Shown here: piece after piece, positions 48,875 to 59,269 of the stretch
Position numbering within the stretch: position 1 is the first letter of the stretch
How the letters are laid out: every line of letters begins with the position of its first letter
Assembly: GCF_036588685.1 (NCBI RefSeq)
Contig: NC_086378.1
Span: forward strand, 49,532,686 to 49,596,685
Source of the DNA: Mytilus trossulus
Lineage: Eukaryota; Mollusca; Bivalvia; Mytilida; Mytilidae
Length of the DNA stretch: 64,000 nt
Direction: 5' to 3'
Translations under genes and position numbers: made by a program
The notes under the pieces: model-generated
Databases searched by the model: none
Told to the model about the DNA's origin: nothing
What the model saw: the letters and a program-made list of their open reading frames with translations, nothing else

Positions 48875-50239
48875 TACGGGGCGCCGAATGGGACTCTTGT
48901 GGTTTTGTACTCAAAATTCAATTTTGTACGGACAAAAGTGACTTTTGTTCAACAAAAATGAGTTCAGTTTAACAAAATTTGTATCATACTACAAATTTGA
49001 AATTTTGTCATACAAAATTATCTATCAGCGGACAAAAGTCACTTTTGTCATGACAAAATTCATTTTTGTTACACAGACTTGACTTTTGTTACCTAATTTG
49101 AAAATTGAGCGACAAAAGTCAATTTTGTATTTAAATTAGTTTAGTTTGGTTTCTGTGAACTAATTTGCATACAAAATCGACTTTTGTTACACAAAATTGA
49201 CTTTTGTTACACAAAATTGACTTTTGTTACACAAAATTGACTTTTGTTACACAAAATTGACTTTTGTTACACAAAATTGACTTTTGTTACACAAAAATTA
49301 CTTTTGTTACACAAAATTGACTTTTGTTACACAAAATTGACTTTTGTCTCAACAAAATTGACAAAATTGACTTTTGTCTCAACAAAATTGACAAAATTGA
49401 ATTTTGTCTCAACAAAATTGACAAAATTGAATTTTGTCTCAACAAAATTAACAAAATTGAATTTTGTCTCAACAAAATTGATTTTTGTCTCACGAAAGTC
49501 AATTTTGTCTCACGAAAGTCAATTTTGTCTCATAAAAGTCAATTTTGTTGTTACAAAATTGAATTTTGTCATCACAAAAATGAATTTTGTCGTCACAAAA
49601 TTGACTTTTGTCTCAACAAAATTGACAAAATTGACTTTTGTTACACAAAAATTACTTTTGTTACACAAAATTGACTTTTGTCTCAACAAAATTGACAAAA
49701 TTGACTTTTGTCTCAACAAAATTGACAAAATTGAATTTTGTCTCAACAAAATTGACAAAATTGAATTTTGTCTCAACAAAAATGACAACTTGAATTGAAT
49801 TTTGTCTCACAAAAGTCAATTTTGTCTCACAAAAGTCAATTTTGTCTCACAATAGTCAATTTTGTCTCACAAAAGTCAATTTTGTCTCACAAAAGTCAAT
49901 TTTGTCTCACAAAAGTTAATTTTGTTTCACAAAAGTCAATTTTGTCTCACAAAATTGAATCTTACCGTACACAATTGACTTTTGTGATTTAATTTCCATA
50001 TCAGGTAACAAAAGTCAATTTTGTATGCAAATATGTCTATATTTGCATACCTTTAAGACAAAATTTACTTTTGTCATGTTAAATATGAATTTTGTCTACA
50101 CAAATGAATTTTGTCATCACAAAATTGAAGTTCTCACAAAACAAGTCTGTAGCACATAGTTTTGTAAGACAAAAATGATTTTGTTATGACAGAATTGAAT
50201 TTTGTACAAAACCACAAGAGTCCCATTCGGCGCCCCGTA
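48875..50239. mobile_element. TIR element made of mirrored short tandem repeats (element B), nested
   Basis: A perfect terminal inverted repeat of about 36 bp starts TACGGGGCGCCGAATGG and is flanked by ATTAT (48870-48874, 50240-50244). Target duplication can be read directly because the empty site survives in the left Penelope arm. The interior is almost wholly short units: 'acacaaaattgacttttgtt' in the left half and the mirror 'caaaagtcaattttgtctca' in the right half, with the switch near 49490. Long frames in all six readings come from the repeat and are not genes. No transposase. Confidence 0.85.
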
Positions 50240-50244
50240 ATTAT

Positions 50245-50592
50245 ACCATCTACTCAAATTCCAACTGCAAAACGGAGAACTCAATTTATATATTAACATG
50301 TGACACTTGTGGCATTCAGTATGTGGGAGAAACAATGGACAAATTTAATATTCGGCTTAATAACCATCGTTCATCGTACAAAACCAATAAAAACTGTCCT
50401 CTCACAAGACATCTTCGTTCTACGAAACATCCTTTTGAAAATGTCACTTTCCAAATTATAGAAGTCAACACCGAGTGGGACACCACGGCGAGAAGGAGAA
50501 GAGAAAACTTTTGGATCCACCAACTCCACACTTTAGAACCTGATGGTCTTAACGAAAAAGACGAGAAAAGATACAGGAAAGATAAAGAATAA
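50245..50592 (+). pseudogene. Penelope-like GIY-YIG endonuclease domain
   Basis: In frame with the part before the nested insertion, it reads YTIYSNSNCKTENSIYILTC, then DTCGIQYVGETMDKFNIRLN and NHRSSYK, ending KRYRKDKE and TAA. IYIL and QYVG are the GIY and YIG strands, and the R in NIRLNNH is the family's catalytic arginine position. It is intact as a domain but separated from its RT by the insertion. Confidence 0.88.
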
Positions 50593-50659
50593 TTTAAAAA
50601 CAAAGCATCGTCCTTTTTATCCCGTAATATCGGCCAATGGACGTTGCTAATTTCAACTT

Positions 50660-50860
50660 CCAATTATGTATTTTTAAGGCAGCTAAATCCAAGAGCAACA
50701 TATACATGGAGCTGCAAAAATTTATTTATTTTTTTATTTTTAAGGCAGCTCAATCCAAATTCAACATAGACATTGAGCTGCAAAACTTTCTTAAAAAAAT
50801 TTCTTATTTTCAAGGCAGCTAAGTTCAACATATACATTGAGCTGCAAAAGTTTCTTATCA
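50660..50860 (+). repeat. Tandem units in the Penelope 3' UTR
   Basis: Three units of about 55-65 bp each begin 'aaggcagct' and end 'gagctgcaaaa', so each unit can form a short GCAGCT/AGCTGC hairpin. The same units lie inverted in the left arm (47630-47815). Confidence 0.8.
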
Positions 50861-50892
50861 TCTACATCCGATTTCACCTGGATAGATGCACG

Positions 50893-50925
50893 CTTGATAA
50901 AGCTAGTTGGTCTAGCGAAATATTG
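50893..50925 (+). ncRNA. Decayed minimal hammerhead ribozyme motif, right arm
   Basis: TTGATAA (for CUGAUGA) is followed by a GCTAG/CTAGC stem II with loop TTGGT, then GAAA and 'tattgcgtt', where the minimal Penelope hammerhead has 'cgttgcgt'. Two core changes and a disrupted stem III argue against activity. Hammerheads are known in the terminal repeats of Penelope-like elements, so position and order fit. Confidence 0.4.
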
Positions 50926-51099
50926 CGTTTATTTTCATCATTTTGTAAATATTTTAAACATTCTTATATTTACATATTAAATAGTGTGTTAAAATTACAT
51001 TGTTAGGCAATCTATAATTTTATTTGTGTAATTGAATTAATCTCTGTACTGATTAATCCACACTCCCATAGATTTGTATGTCATGTGCTGCTATTTATA

Positions 51100-51310
51100 G
51101 GCACTTATATATATATATATATACGAGTCTAAATTGAAAACTACGTTCAAACCTATGACTGCGTTGGTATATATATATATATATATCAATGAATTATTGT
51201 TGTTTGGAACGGAATCGAACAGCCCGACGTGTCTCTTTATCCTGAAGACTTGAACAGAAGAAAGGATGTGAGGAGAAATTGCGAAATACAAGACTGATGA
51301 AAACACCCTA
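51100..51310. repeat. Two (TA)n runs and a possible short repeat
   Basis: (TA)n stretches at about 51105-51122 and 51169-51186 bracket a short unique segment, followed by 'gaatcgaacagcccgacgtg'. It may be a small retroelement tail; I cannot classify it. Confidence 0.35.
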
Positions 51311-51744
51311 CTTTTAAATGAACACTTTTAAAATTCACTTGATAAAGTATATTAAGCTACACGTTTTCTCCCATTCTTCAAGTTTAATTGGGTGTTTTAA
51401 CTGTATATCAGCATCAAGGATCAAGGATATACATACTACCTTCGACTGAATGTACAACTTTTGGCAGAAAGTCGTACATTGTAAGATGTAACGTTGTCAT
51501 GTAGGTCGCGTTCGATAGTCTCGATACAATGAGTTTGTGTCTGGGTTTTTTCTAATTTGAATTAGTTTTCGTTTTGTCATGACAAAACTTGTTACCATAT
51601 TCTGTATCTGTATTAGGAAATCCCTCTTTCAAAGGAGCACTTCGTAATGAATATGTTTTCAAGAAGTCTACATGTCTATATATACTTTGTTTGAAAATAT
51701 AAAAAATATAAATATAAATGTACGCCCCGTGGGGTGTACGTTGG

Positions 51745-52462
51745 CTACAGTCGTTGACCTTTGCGCTTGCTAGACGGGAAGGTCTTTAAGAGTTCATTTC
51801 TCTTGGCATGTAAAGCATAGCATAATTTTGTGGATATGTATTCTACCATAAAACAATTGTCAGTGCATTTGCATTTGCAACCGCAAGCACATAATAAGTG
51901 ACTCGGATCTAAAATGAGCTGTGCGTCTATTACAACGTTGGTAAGATTAAAGCATTTGGTACAGTTTCTAAAGCTACAAAGAAAGCTTTCAAGTTCATGC
52001 AAGTATGGTATGCGGGTATCATGCAAAGTCTTACATTCAAGAAGGAAGTGATAAACCGTTTCAGCGAATCTGTGCATAGTAAGCAGGTTGGATCTACACT
52101 ATTTTGATTAAATGAAGCTTTGTTGCTTTGAAGATAGTAGGTTCCTGTAAGAAGCTTTAGTTTTGTTTGAAGACGACTTATATCCTGAGATGACTGTGCC
52201 AACACTTGCAAGACAAGGATGAGTGTTTCGCCAGAGTATATTGTTAGTGGATAGATAACCGAGAGCACTATATATATATAATAGGGATACTTTTGTTCTC
52301 AATTGATCATGCCAGACACTGTCAACTGCTTTTCTGACTTGTGTTTTCCATCGATTTTTATTGATCGGATTGAGCATTAGATCATGTGCTGAAGGTAGAT
52401 TATCCTGGGCTAGAATACATTTTGCTTTTGAGAACCAGCTTTGAGAGTTGAAACCAGACATA
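51745..52462 (-). pseudogene. CR1-like LINE C-terminal remnant, frameshifted
   Basis: Three overlapping - strand frames together encode SWFSKAKCILAQDNLPSAHD, then KAVDSVWHDQL, LLYIYSALGYLSTN, RLQTKLKLLTGTYYLQSNKA, DPTCLLC and ETVYHFLLECKTLHDTR. This is the post-RT region with zinc knuckle (C-x2-C..H-x4-C) of mollusc LINEs. At least two frameshifts separate the pieces, and the RT is absent. Confidence 0.75.
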
Positions 52463-53245
52463 AGTAGCTTATCTTATCTCATAGGGTTTTTCCTAATAAA
52501 AGGTCGTAGGATGAACTATTTTAATTTAATTAAATCCACGTCATTTAGTCTCCGGTGGATAGTTTTAGTATTGGCAATAACACCACATACATCTATGCCT
52601 TAACTTAGTTTATATAAAGTATCGAGTAATATTAACAATTCCTTTGTTGAACTTTGTTGACCTCAGGGCACAAGTACGATGTAATACGTTATTGTAACTG
52701 GCTTCTGTTTACCTGTTTACTCTTGCATGTGCGTCCCTCCTTGGAGATACGATTCATCAATTAATTAATCAATTTGTGTCCTTAAATAATTTATCATTTA
52801 AATTACTAGAACGTAGATCTATTGGCTCTTCATAGGTGTACATCCTTAAAACCTTTTATACTGTGCCTCGAGTGATAAGTGAGTACGGATATGAGAAAAG
52901 AGAAGAAAAAAAACCCAAATGAGGTATCCAATATTATCTCCTAAGTTATAAATAGTAAAATTCTAAGTTTAATTTACGGCCAGGTTTTTAAAGTACACGG
53001 TAAGGGTTCAGACCTTGCGACATATTTTAGCAAGTTTTTAAAGATAAATCGTCGTATCATCCCCATTCTAATCCCTCCCCAAAGATACTTTCAGAGCACA
53101 CGTTTTCAATGTGTATATTTGTATAATGATATCGACATATAATGAGCTAAAAGTCAGGTAAAGTGCAGGACATGTTCTTGAACAAATAATAAGGGCTGTG
53201 TTTTCACAAATGCTCGATTTAAACCAACATATATTAACACTATAT

Positions 53246-53383
53246 AAATAACACATAGCTGAGAGGGTGATAGAGCAGATTGGTACCCCGAGAAAACATT
53301 GTCAACCGCGTCGAGGCCAAGGTTGACAATGCTTTTTGAGGGGTACTAATGTGCTCTATCACCCTCTCAACTATGTGTTATTT
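53246..53383. repeat. Foldback element
   Basis: Inverted arms of about 55 bp ('aaataacacatagctgag', 'ggtgatagagca' and complements) surround a centre holding 'accgcgtcgaggcc'. A short related inverted block ('gagagggtaa...caccctctcagc') lies at 53640-53682. Confidence 0.75.
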
Positions 53384-54009
53384 AATTTATTATACTGAAT
53401 GTCCTATCGCTATTGTCTTTTAAAGATTAATTTTATTTCAAAAGTATTTTCTATAACGTCACATACACAACAACGTTACAGGTATTAGAAAAAACAACAA
53501 AATTAAGCGAGATGTTTTTTTTTTTTACAGTTAAATAATTAAAACTAAGCCAAAATGAAAACTTAATCATTATATTCAATTACTAGATGTAAATTCAATT
53601 CATTGTCCTTTAAATTGTCGATTTTGAATGGTCTAGACGAGAGGGTAACATTCAAAAAATTGTCACCCTCTCAGCCATATAATAGAGTAAATTAACACCC
53701 TTGTATTAGCCAATCAAAATATGGCATTTTAACATGAAGTATAATTAAATAAACAAACATATAAACATACATATATATCATGTATATCAAACATACACAA
53801 TAAAAATAGCATCAAAATTTATAACAACAAACAAGCTGTTAAGAAACCAACTACATTTACAATGAACATGTTGACCTCCATATTAAGTTATTTCCCTGAT
53901 CAAGACTAAGATAATTTATTGACTAATTTAAGCAATTTTGTTAAAAGATAGACAAATATACAGCAAAAATGATAGCAATAGCCAATTCAACATACACACA
54001 ATGTATATG

Positions 54010-54105
54010 TTCCGGACCATATGCGTATTTGGACAATACGCGTATGGTCATGACCATATGGGTATATACTTATATGGTCCGACCATACGCGTATGGTCGG
54101 GGTAA
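54010..54105. repeat. Cluster of near-palindromic 'ccatacgcgtatgg' units
   Basis: Four variants of a 12-14 bp palindrome ('accatatgcgtat', 'atacgcgtatggtc', 'gaccatatgggtat', 'gaccatacgcgtatggtc') are packed within 95 bp. Each is self-complementary or nearly so. Confidence 0.65.
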
Positions 54106-54529
54106 TTAACACTGTGTTACAGTTTAGTTCAAATACGTCTCAACTCTTCATATGGTATGAATGTTCATTAAAAAGACGGTATCATATAGGTAATTTTATA
54201 TTAATCTGTATAATCATAACAAAAAGATTAGCTAAAAAAAAATAGAAGTTTCAAATAATTAATTTTATTAACTTGCCAAAACTATAATAAACACATTTTA
54301 TACCAATGGTTATTGTCGATGGTCATTAACGATGGTTATTACCGATTTGTTATAACGAGTGAATGGCAATATGTCGACTTAAAAATATATTTTAAAAAAT
54401 GTCTTAATGAACTGTTACACGAGCATGACGAGAAGTCAATTGAAAGTAACACATTTTTATTTAAGTTGTCTTGTGAATACGGTGTATTGCAGTCGTGTTA
54501 CGATATTTGAGATCTAGAGCTTCTTAAAA

Positions 54530-54725
54530 CATGGTAGATATATCGGAATGGCCCAAGACCTCGGTATCACTGTACGCAGCTGCAAAAAGGCTAACTTTTC
54601 ATTTGCAAACAAAAGATGTAAATGAAAAGGATCGTGCACAACAAGGACTAGTAAATGCAAAAAAGCTATGATACCGTGTGGAAGTAACTGTCACATCAAG
54701 CAAGAATGAAATTAGCGATGCAAAC
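54530..54725 (+). pseudogene. Cysteine-rich C-terminal remnant of a mobile-element protein (tentative)
   Basis: One + strand frame reads GRYIGMAQDLGITVRSCKKA, then NKRCK, stop, KGSC, SKCKKAMIPCGSNCH, stop, N, stop, RCK. The spacing of cysteines resembles the CxC-rich tails of some retroelement or transposase-derived proteins. It has at least three in-frame stops. The assignment is from pattern only. Confidence 0.35.
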
Positions 54726-54848
54726 TAACTAGGGCATCAATATTATTTGCATTGTTAATGTTAATCTTTCTCAATGATTGGATTGATACCTGGTATGGGT
54801 TATTGCCCTTGGATAAAGACAAGTTTTGACTAACTTTGATTATTTTTA

Positions 54849-55165
54849 TATAAAGATAAGGAGATGTGGTTTGATTGCTAATGAGACCAACTATTTCCCT
54901 AGTAAGTTCAAAGGAATTAGATTTGTATGCAGTAACATGTATAGGTTACTGAACACCAATGAAAACCTCATATAGTATAGGTGGCTATAATAAGCCTAAT
55001 ACATGTATATGAACAATATGAAGTAATTATATTAAAACTGAGACCCTAATTTAGTACAAAACGATCAATAAAAAACAAACCAAGACAAACATGAACAAAC
55101 AACAACCACTGAACTACAGGCTCCTGACTCAGTGACTTGGAACAGACACATAAAGAATGTTACTT
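54849..55165 (+). repeat. Dispersed repeat family R1, diverged copy
   Basis: It opens 'aaggagatgtggtttgattg' and later has 'aacaaccactgaactacagg' and 'ctcctgactcagtgac'. Insertions interrupt the usual R1 body. Confidence 0.6.
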
Positions 55166-55169
55166 GCTT

Positions 55170-57200
55170 TTAAAAATGTTTGACTACATGTATCTATTTA
55201 AATAATTAAATTTGAAATCATTTAAGGAAGATGGGGGGTGTCTAATTTTGTATCCATAGATCATGTAGATTTTGTTTGATTTTTTAAGGAAAACTTCTTA
55301 GTGATATATGGACCATAATTTGCTATTGGGCTCCGTTTCCTATAACTATAGAAAAGTGATAAAATGTGAATTACTGTAAGAAAAGTTGTAACTACATCTA
55401 AAGATGCCATTATTTTTATCAACATACAAGTGTATGCTACTCTTCCCTAGAAAAAAAATTGAAATATACGAATTTCAAAGATTATACAACCGTATTTTTG
55501 TGTCGTTTCTTGCGTTACTTTTTGCTTCCGAAGAGCATAACGCTGACTGATTTATAGATAATCGTCACTGGCAAATTCGTAACTTTTGCTTTCAAATAAC
55601 AAAGAACATCGACCTATAAGAATAGTGAGAAGAAAATGCCGAGAACTATAAGTATTTATGTAGCAGATGTAAGAACAGTGGCGTGACTTTTGTGTCCGAT
55701 TTCGTAACGCAAATTTTAGATGATGTAATCTGCTTTGTTGTAATAGAATTCTTAAAAACAATATGCAAATATGAACTCTCGCGAGATGTTCAAACAGGTA
55801 AATCAGAGATGATTTACATTCTTGTTTTGATCTTCGTAATAATTAAGTAAGAAAATGACGTTATCGTTATGCGTTACATTTCACACGAAAAAGAAGTCCA
55901 GTTATTTATTAAAATTGTTTCTGTCCTTAAGTTCTAATCATTTCCGGTCATACGTGAAACATGTGACTAACATGTGATAATGCCATTACGGCCGGATGTA
56001 CGAAATACTAGGTCTAAACATTGTTTTTGTTTCCAAAGGGATGTTAGCAAACATAATCTGTAGACCTGTTTCGTCTTGTTTAAAAGAGGAAAATACAATT
56101 GTCAAAGAGATTGCGCCGGTGGTCTGTTATTTTTCCTATGTGCATAATGTTACATACGATCCTGTGTGAAAATAAATGCCCAATGACTTGACAAAAACGA
56201 TTTCATATTTGACAGACGTTAGAACACACTTCGTTTCCCGATAATGACGTGACAAGTCCTTGGAAAAATCAATCGAAATTACGTCTCTTAATTATCATTG
56301 TACCAATGCTCAATGGATTGATTTAACTTCAGCAGTAAACATTACTGGATATTTTAGGTGAATAAATATAATTTAATAAAAAATACATGTTAATATACCG
56401 TTACAATTGGAATGTACAAAGTTGGCATCTTTGTCACAGTTTTTAATTAATATTTTTTATTCATGTTCTGCAAACACTTATCAGAAACACAATAAACTTG
56501 TCAAAGGAGAAGTAAACTTTTACCATGCATGACTTGAAAGGAAGTACTTTATTGATTTTAGCCCATTAAAGTAGGTTAAAATGTGGAAACCATGTAAATG
56601 GTGTACAGGTCACTAATATCACATTGTGCCTATTATAAAGATTTTAATTCCAAGTTAAAAGTTTTTTTCTTTACTGGATTTAAAGAATGTTACATTGCCA
56701 ATGATTTGGAATAAATTGTATATAACTGGAATATCAAAACCAAATATAAATACATTTTTTTGGCTTAAACATCAAGATACAATGATTATGGTATCCTGTA
56801 TCAATGAAGAAAATATGGAAAATTCTGAATAAATTGTACTAATCATGCTAATTGTTTTCAAAACAAGCACATATTTAGGAGTTTTATAATACTGTTACAT
56901 TTAAGATGGATTTTAAGAAAAAGTATACTGTTCAGATTATTTTAAGCAGATTTTGCAATAAAATAAAACTAAAAAAATGCTTTCGGTTTCTTATGGTTTC
57001 CTGTCAGGTTTAAAAAAAACTTTAATATAACATTGAAAATAGATTTTAAATATTAACATGAAGCAAGTAACACTAGTAATGGTGTTTATTTATGCCTTTT
57101 GAATTATATTGTGCAAAATAAAGAAAATAAAGATTGGTTTCCTGTTTGGTTTCATGTCACGTAAACAGTGAATAATAAATTGATTTATTTTTTTCTCGAA
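55170..57200. other. Stretch with no recognised gene or element
   Basis: It is AT-rich with short frames only. I see no exon pair, RNA gene or paired inverted ends. Confidence 0.5.
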
Positions 57201-57663
57201 AAACTCAATTGTTCCATTCATACTATTCTAACACCAACACAACCCACAAAATAAAAGTTAAAATTTTAGAACTTATAAAAAAGGATACAAAAAGAAACCA
57301 AAGGCCGAATACCAAATTATGGTCCATATATACTTTGAAATTCACACAGGGAATGTATAAAATTTATGTATGTCTTTTTCCCGAAATTAGCCAATTATCT
57401 TTATATAGTTTATTGGTATGTATCAACATGTATTAAAGGGCACACGATAGGCCCGTGGTTTAGTAGCGTATCAATAATTATGTGGAGGTCACACCAGGGT
57501 ATACCTACTGGTAAATATTATATGTTTTTATTTTATAGAAAATTGTGTTATAAATATAACTTAAGTAAAATGATGTATATTTATGTCAATCTTATAGTAA
57601 ATATGAGGTGTACTATAGTTAATATATCAAAGCTAATAAGATCAATAATTTGTAACTTTAATA

Positions 57664-58460
57664 ATGGCTTTAGCACATACAATTAATTTATGCAGTCTCA
57701 ATGTAAACGGCATTGGTTCTAGAGGAAAAAGGAATAGAGTTATAGAATGGATAAAAGCACAGAAAAGTCAAATTACATTTTTACAAGAAACACATTTTGA
57801 CGAAAATATTGAAAGAGAAATTAAAATAAAACAGAATATGAAACTTTTTGCAGTAACGGTACAACAGCTAGTAGGGGTGTAGCTATTTTAATTAAAAAGT
57901 CACTGAGCTTTGAATTTATAAATAAATTTAGTGATAGTGAAGGGAGATTTGTACTAATTAATGTGCAATTAAATAATTCTATTTTCACATTTTCCAGCAT
58001 ATACATGATATACATGATATATGCACCGAACTGTAAAACTTCAAGAAATTCTTTTTTTTTAAAAAGTAAGCGATAATTTGAAAGAACACAGTCTTGGTAT
58101 ACATATATATTAGGGGAAGATTTTAATGATGCACTTAAACCAATCGATAGAAAGTCTTTATGTCCTGGTAAATTTATTCAACCTGTTAACGGATTAAAGC
58201 AATTAATAAAAACTAACAAATTAAAGGATGTTTGGAGAAATTTAAACACAAATTAAATAAACAGCAATTTACATGGAGAAGAAAGGATAAATCACAAGCT
58301 AGTAGACTAGACATGATTTTTATTTGGTCAGAATTTTTACCTCTTATAGAATGGTGTAAAATTAAACCAGCTGTTATACAGTCTACTGATCACCAAAGTG
58401 TATTTTTAAAATTTAAGCCAGGGTTATCAGAAAGGGGAAATGGGTATTGGAAAATAAATA
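57664..58460 (+). pseudogene. LINE endonuclease domain, frameshifted
   Basis: The first frame (to 57882) has LNVNGIGSRGKRNRVIEWIK and LQETHF. A shift near 57848 moves on to GVAILIKKSLSFEF, GRFVLINVQL and IYAPN, where a 9-base tandem repeat ('atacatgat' twice) inflates IYMIYMIYAPN. Another shift leads to ILGEDFNDALKPIDRK, then SRLDMIFIW and STDHQSVFL (the terminal SDH-type motif). The expected catalytic E, D/N and H positions are visible, but the reading is broken. Confidence 0.8.
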
Positions 58461-59221
58461 ACTCAGTATTACAAATTAAAGATTATCAAGAACGTATAAA
58501 AAGTTTAATTGATAAATATACATTTAAAAAAGACTCAATAGATTGTAGGCTTTTATGGGATGGATTTAAAATCGAGGTAAGGGAGGTAACTACAACTTAC
58601 TGTAGAAATAAAGCGAAGTTAACAAGAGAGCGAAGGCGTAGTTTAGAACAAGATCTGGAACAAAAGATGGAACTTGTAGATGAGAGAAACAATGATGAAA
58701 ATCAAAATTTGGAAAAAGAAATTAAAGATATAGAAAAAGAAATAAGTAACATTTATGACGAAAAGGCAAGAGGGGCACAAATTAGATCTAGAGAAAAATG
58801 GGTTGAGTTTGGGGAAAAAAACAATACCTACTTCCTCGGTCTAGAAAAGAAGAGGCAAGTGAAAAAATCAATAAGCAAACTAAAAGGAGAGGATGGGGAA
58901 TTAATTACTAATCAAGAAAATTTACTCCATAAAATAAAAAAATTCTATGAAAACTTGTATAATGTAAAATCTGCAAATAAAAATATAACTGAAAAATATA
59001 TCAATGACAAAAAACTAGAAAACCAAGTAGACGAAAAGGATAAATTGATATGCGATGGAAAAGTGACAGTAGATGAATGCACCCAAGGCATTTATAAAAT
59101 GAAACTAAATAAATCACCAGGGCTTGATGGTCTAACCGTTGAATTTTATAGACAATTTTGGGATAAACTTAAATTTTTAGTTGTGGATGTTCTAAATACC
59201 AGCTACGATAAACAAAGTTGA
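58232..59221 (+). pseudogene. LINE segment: endonuclease end, coiled spacer and RT fingers
   Basis: This 329-codon frame covers FTWRRKDKSQASRLDMIF at the end of the endonuclease, a charged, probably coiled-coil spacer (ERRRSLEQDLEQKMELVDE), then REKWVEFGEKNNTYFLGLEK and LNKSPGLDGLTVEFYRQFW, the RT entry motif. It ends by frameshift at about 59219. Confidence 0.82.
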
Positions 59222-59269
59222 TCATACTCACAACGTACCAGTATATTAACTTTATATTTAAAAAAGGAG

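Larger units (their letters stand above)
47460..51016 (+). mobile_element. Penelope-like retroelement with inverted terminal copies, split by a nested element
   Basis: The + strand body starts at about 48257 inside the RT C-terminus and runs through a linker and a GIY-YIG endonuclease to a stop at 50592, then a 3' UTR to 51016. The left flank 47460-48256 is an inverted copy of the 3' part (endonuclease plus UTR), identical over the open frames. Terminal repeats in direct or inverted orientation are characteristic of Penelope-like elements. The 1365-bp nested element (48875-50239) interrupts the body between linker and endonuclease; the uninterrupted sequence is preserved in the left arm. The RT core is missing, so the copy is dead on arrival. 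Confidence 0.88.

Noticed and set aside
49140..49990. CRISPR-like array of regularly spaced palindromic units
   Set aside because: Units are contiguous tandem repeats without unique spacers, they sit in an animal genome inside a TIR element, and no cas-like gene exists.
49244..49992. Long open frames of up to 184 codons on both strands
   Set aside because: They are translations of the short tandem repeat of element B (KIDFCLNKIDKIDF-type strings in several frames) and carry no protein signature.
47460..51016. LTR retrotransposon with long terminal repeats
   Set aside because: The terminal copies are inverted, not direct, and the coding content (GIY-YIG endonuclease, Penelope-type thumb) is not that of an LTR element.
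51230..51290. Hammerhead-like 'ctgaaga...gaaattgcg' after the Penelope element
   Set aside because: A CUGAAGA-like box and GAAA are present, but no convincing stem II lies between them, so I treated it as chance.
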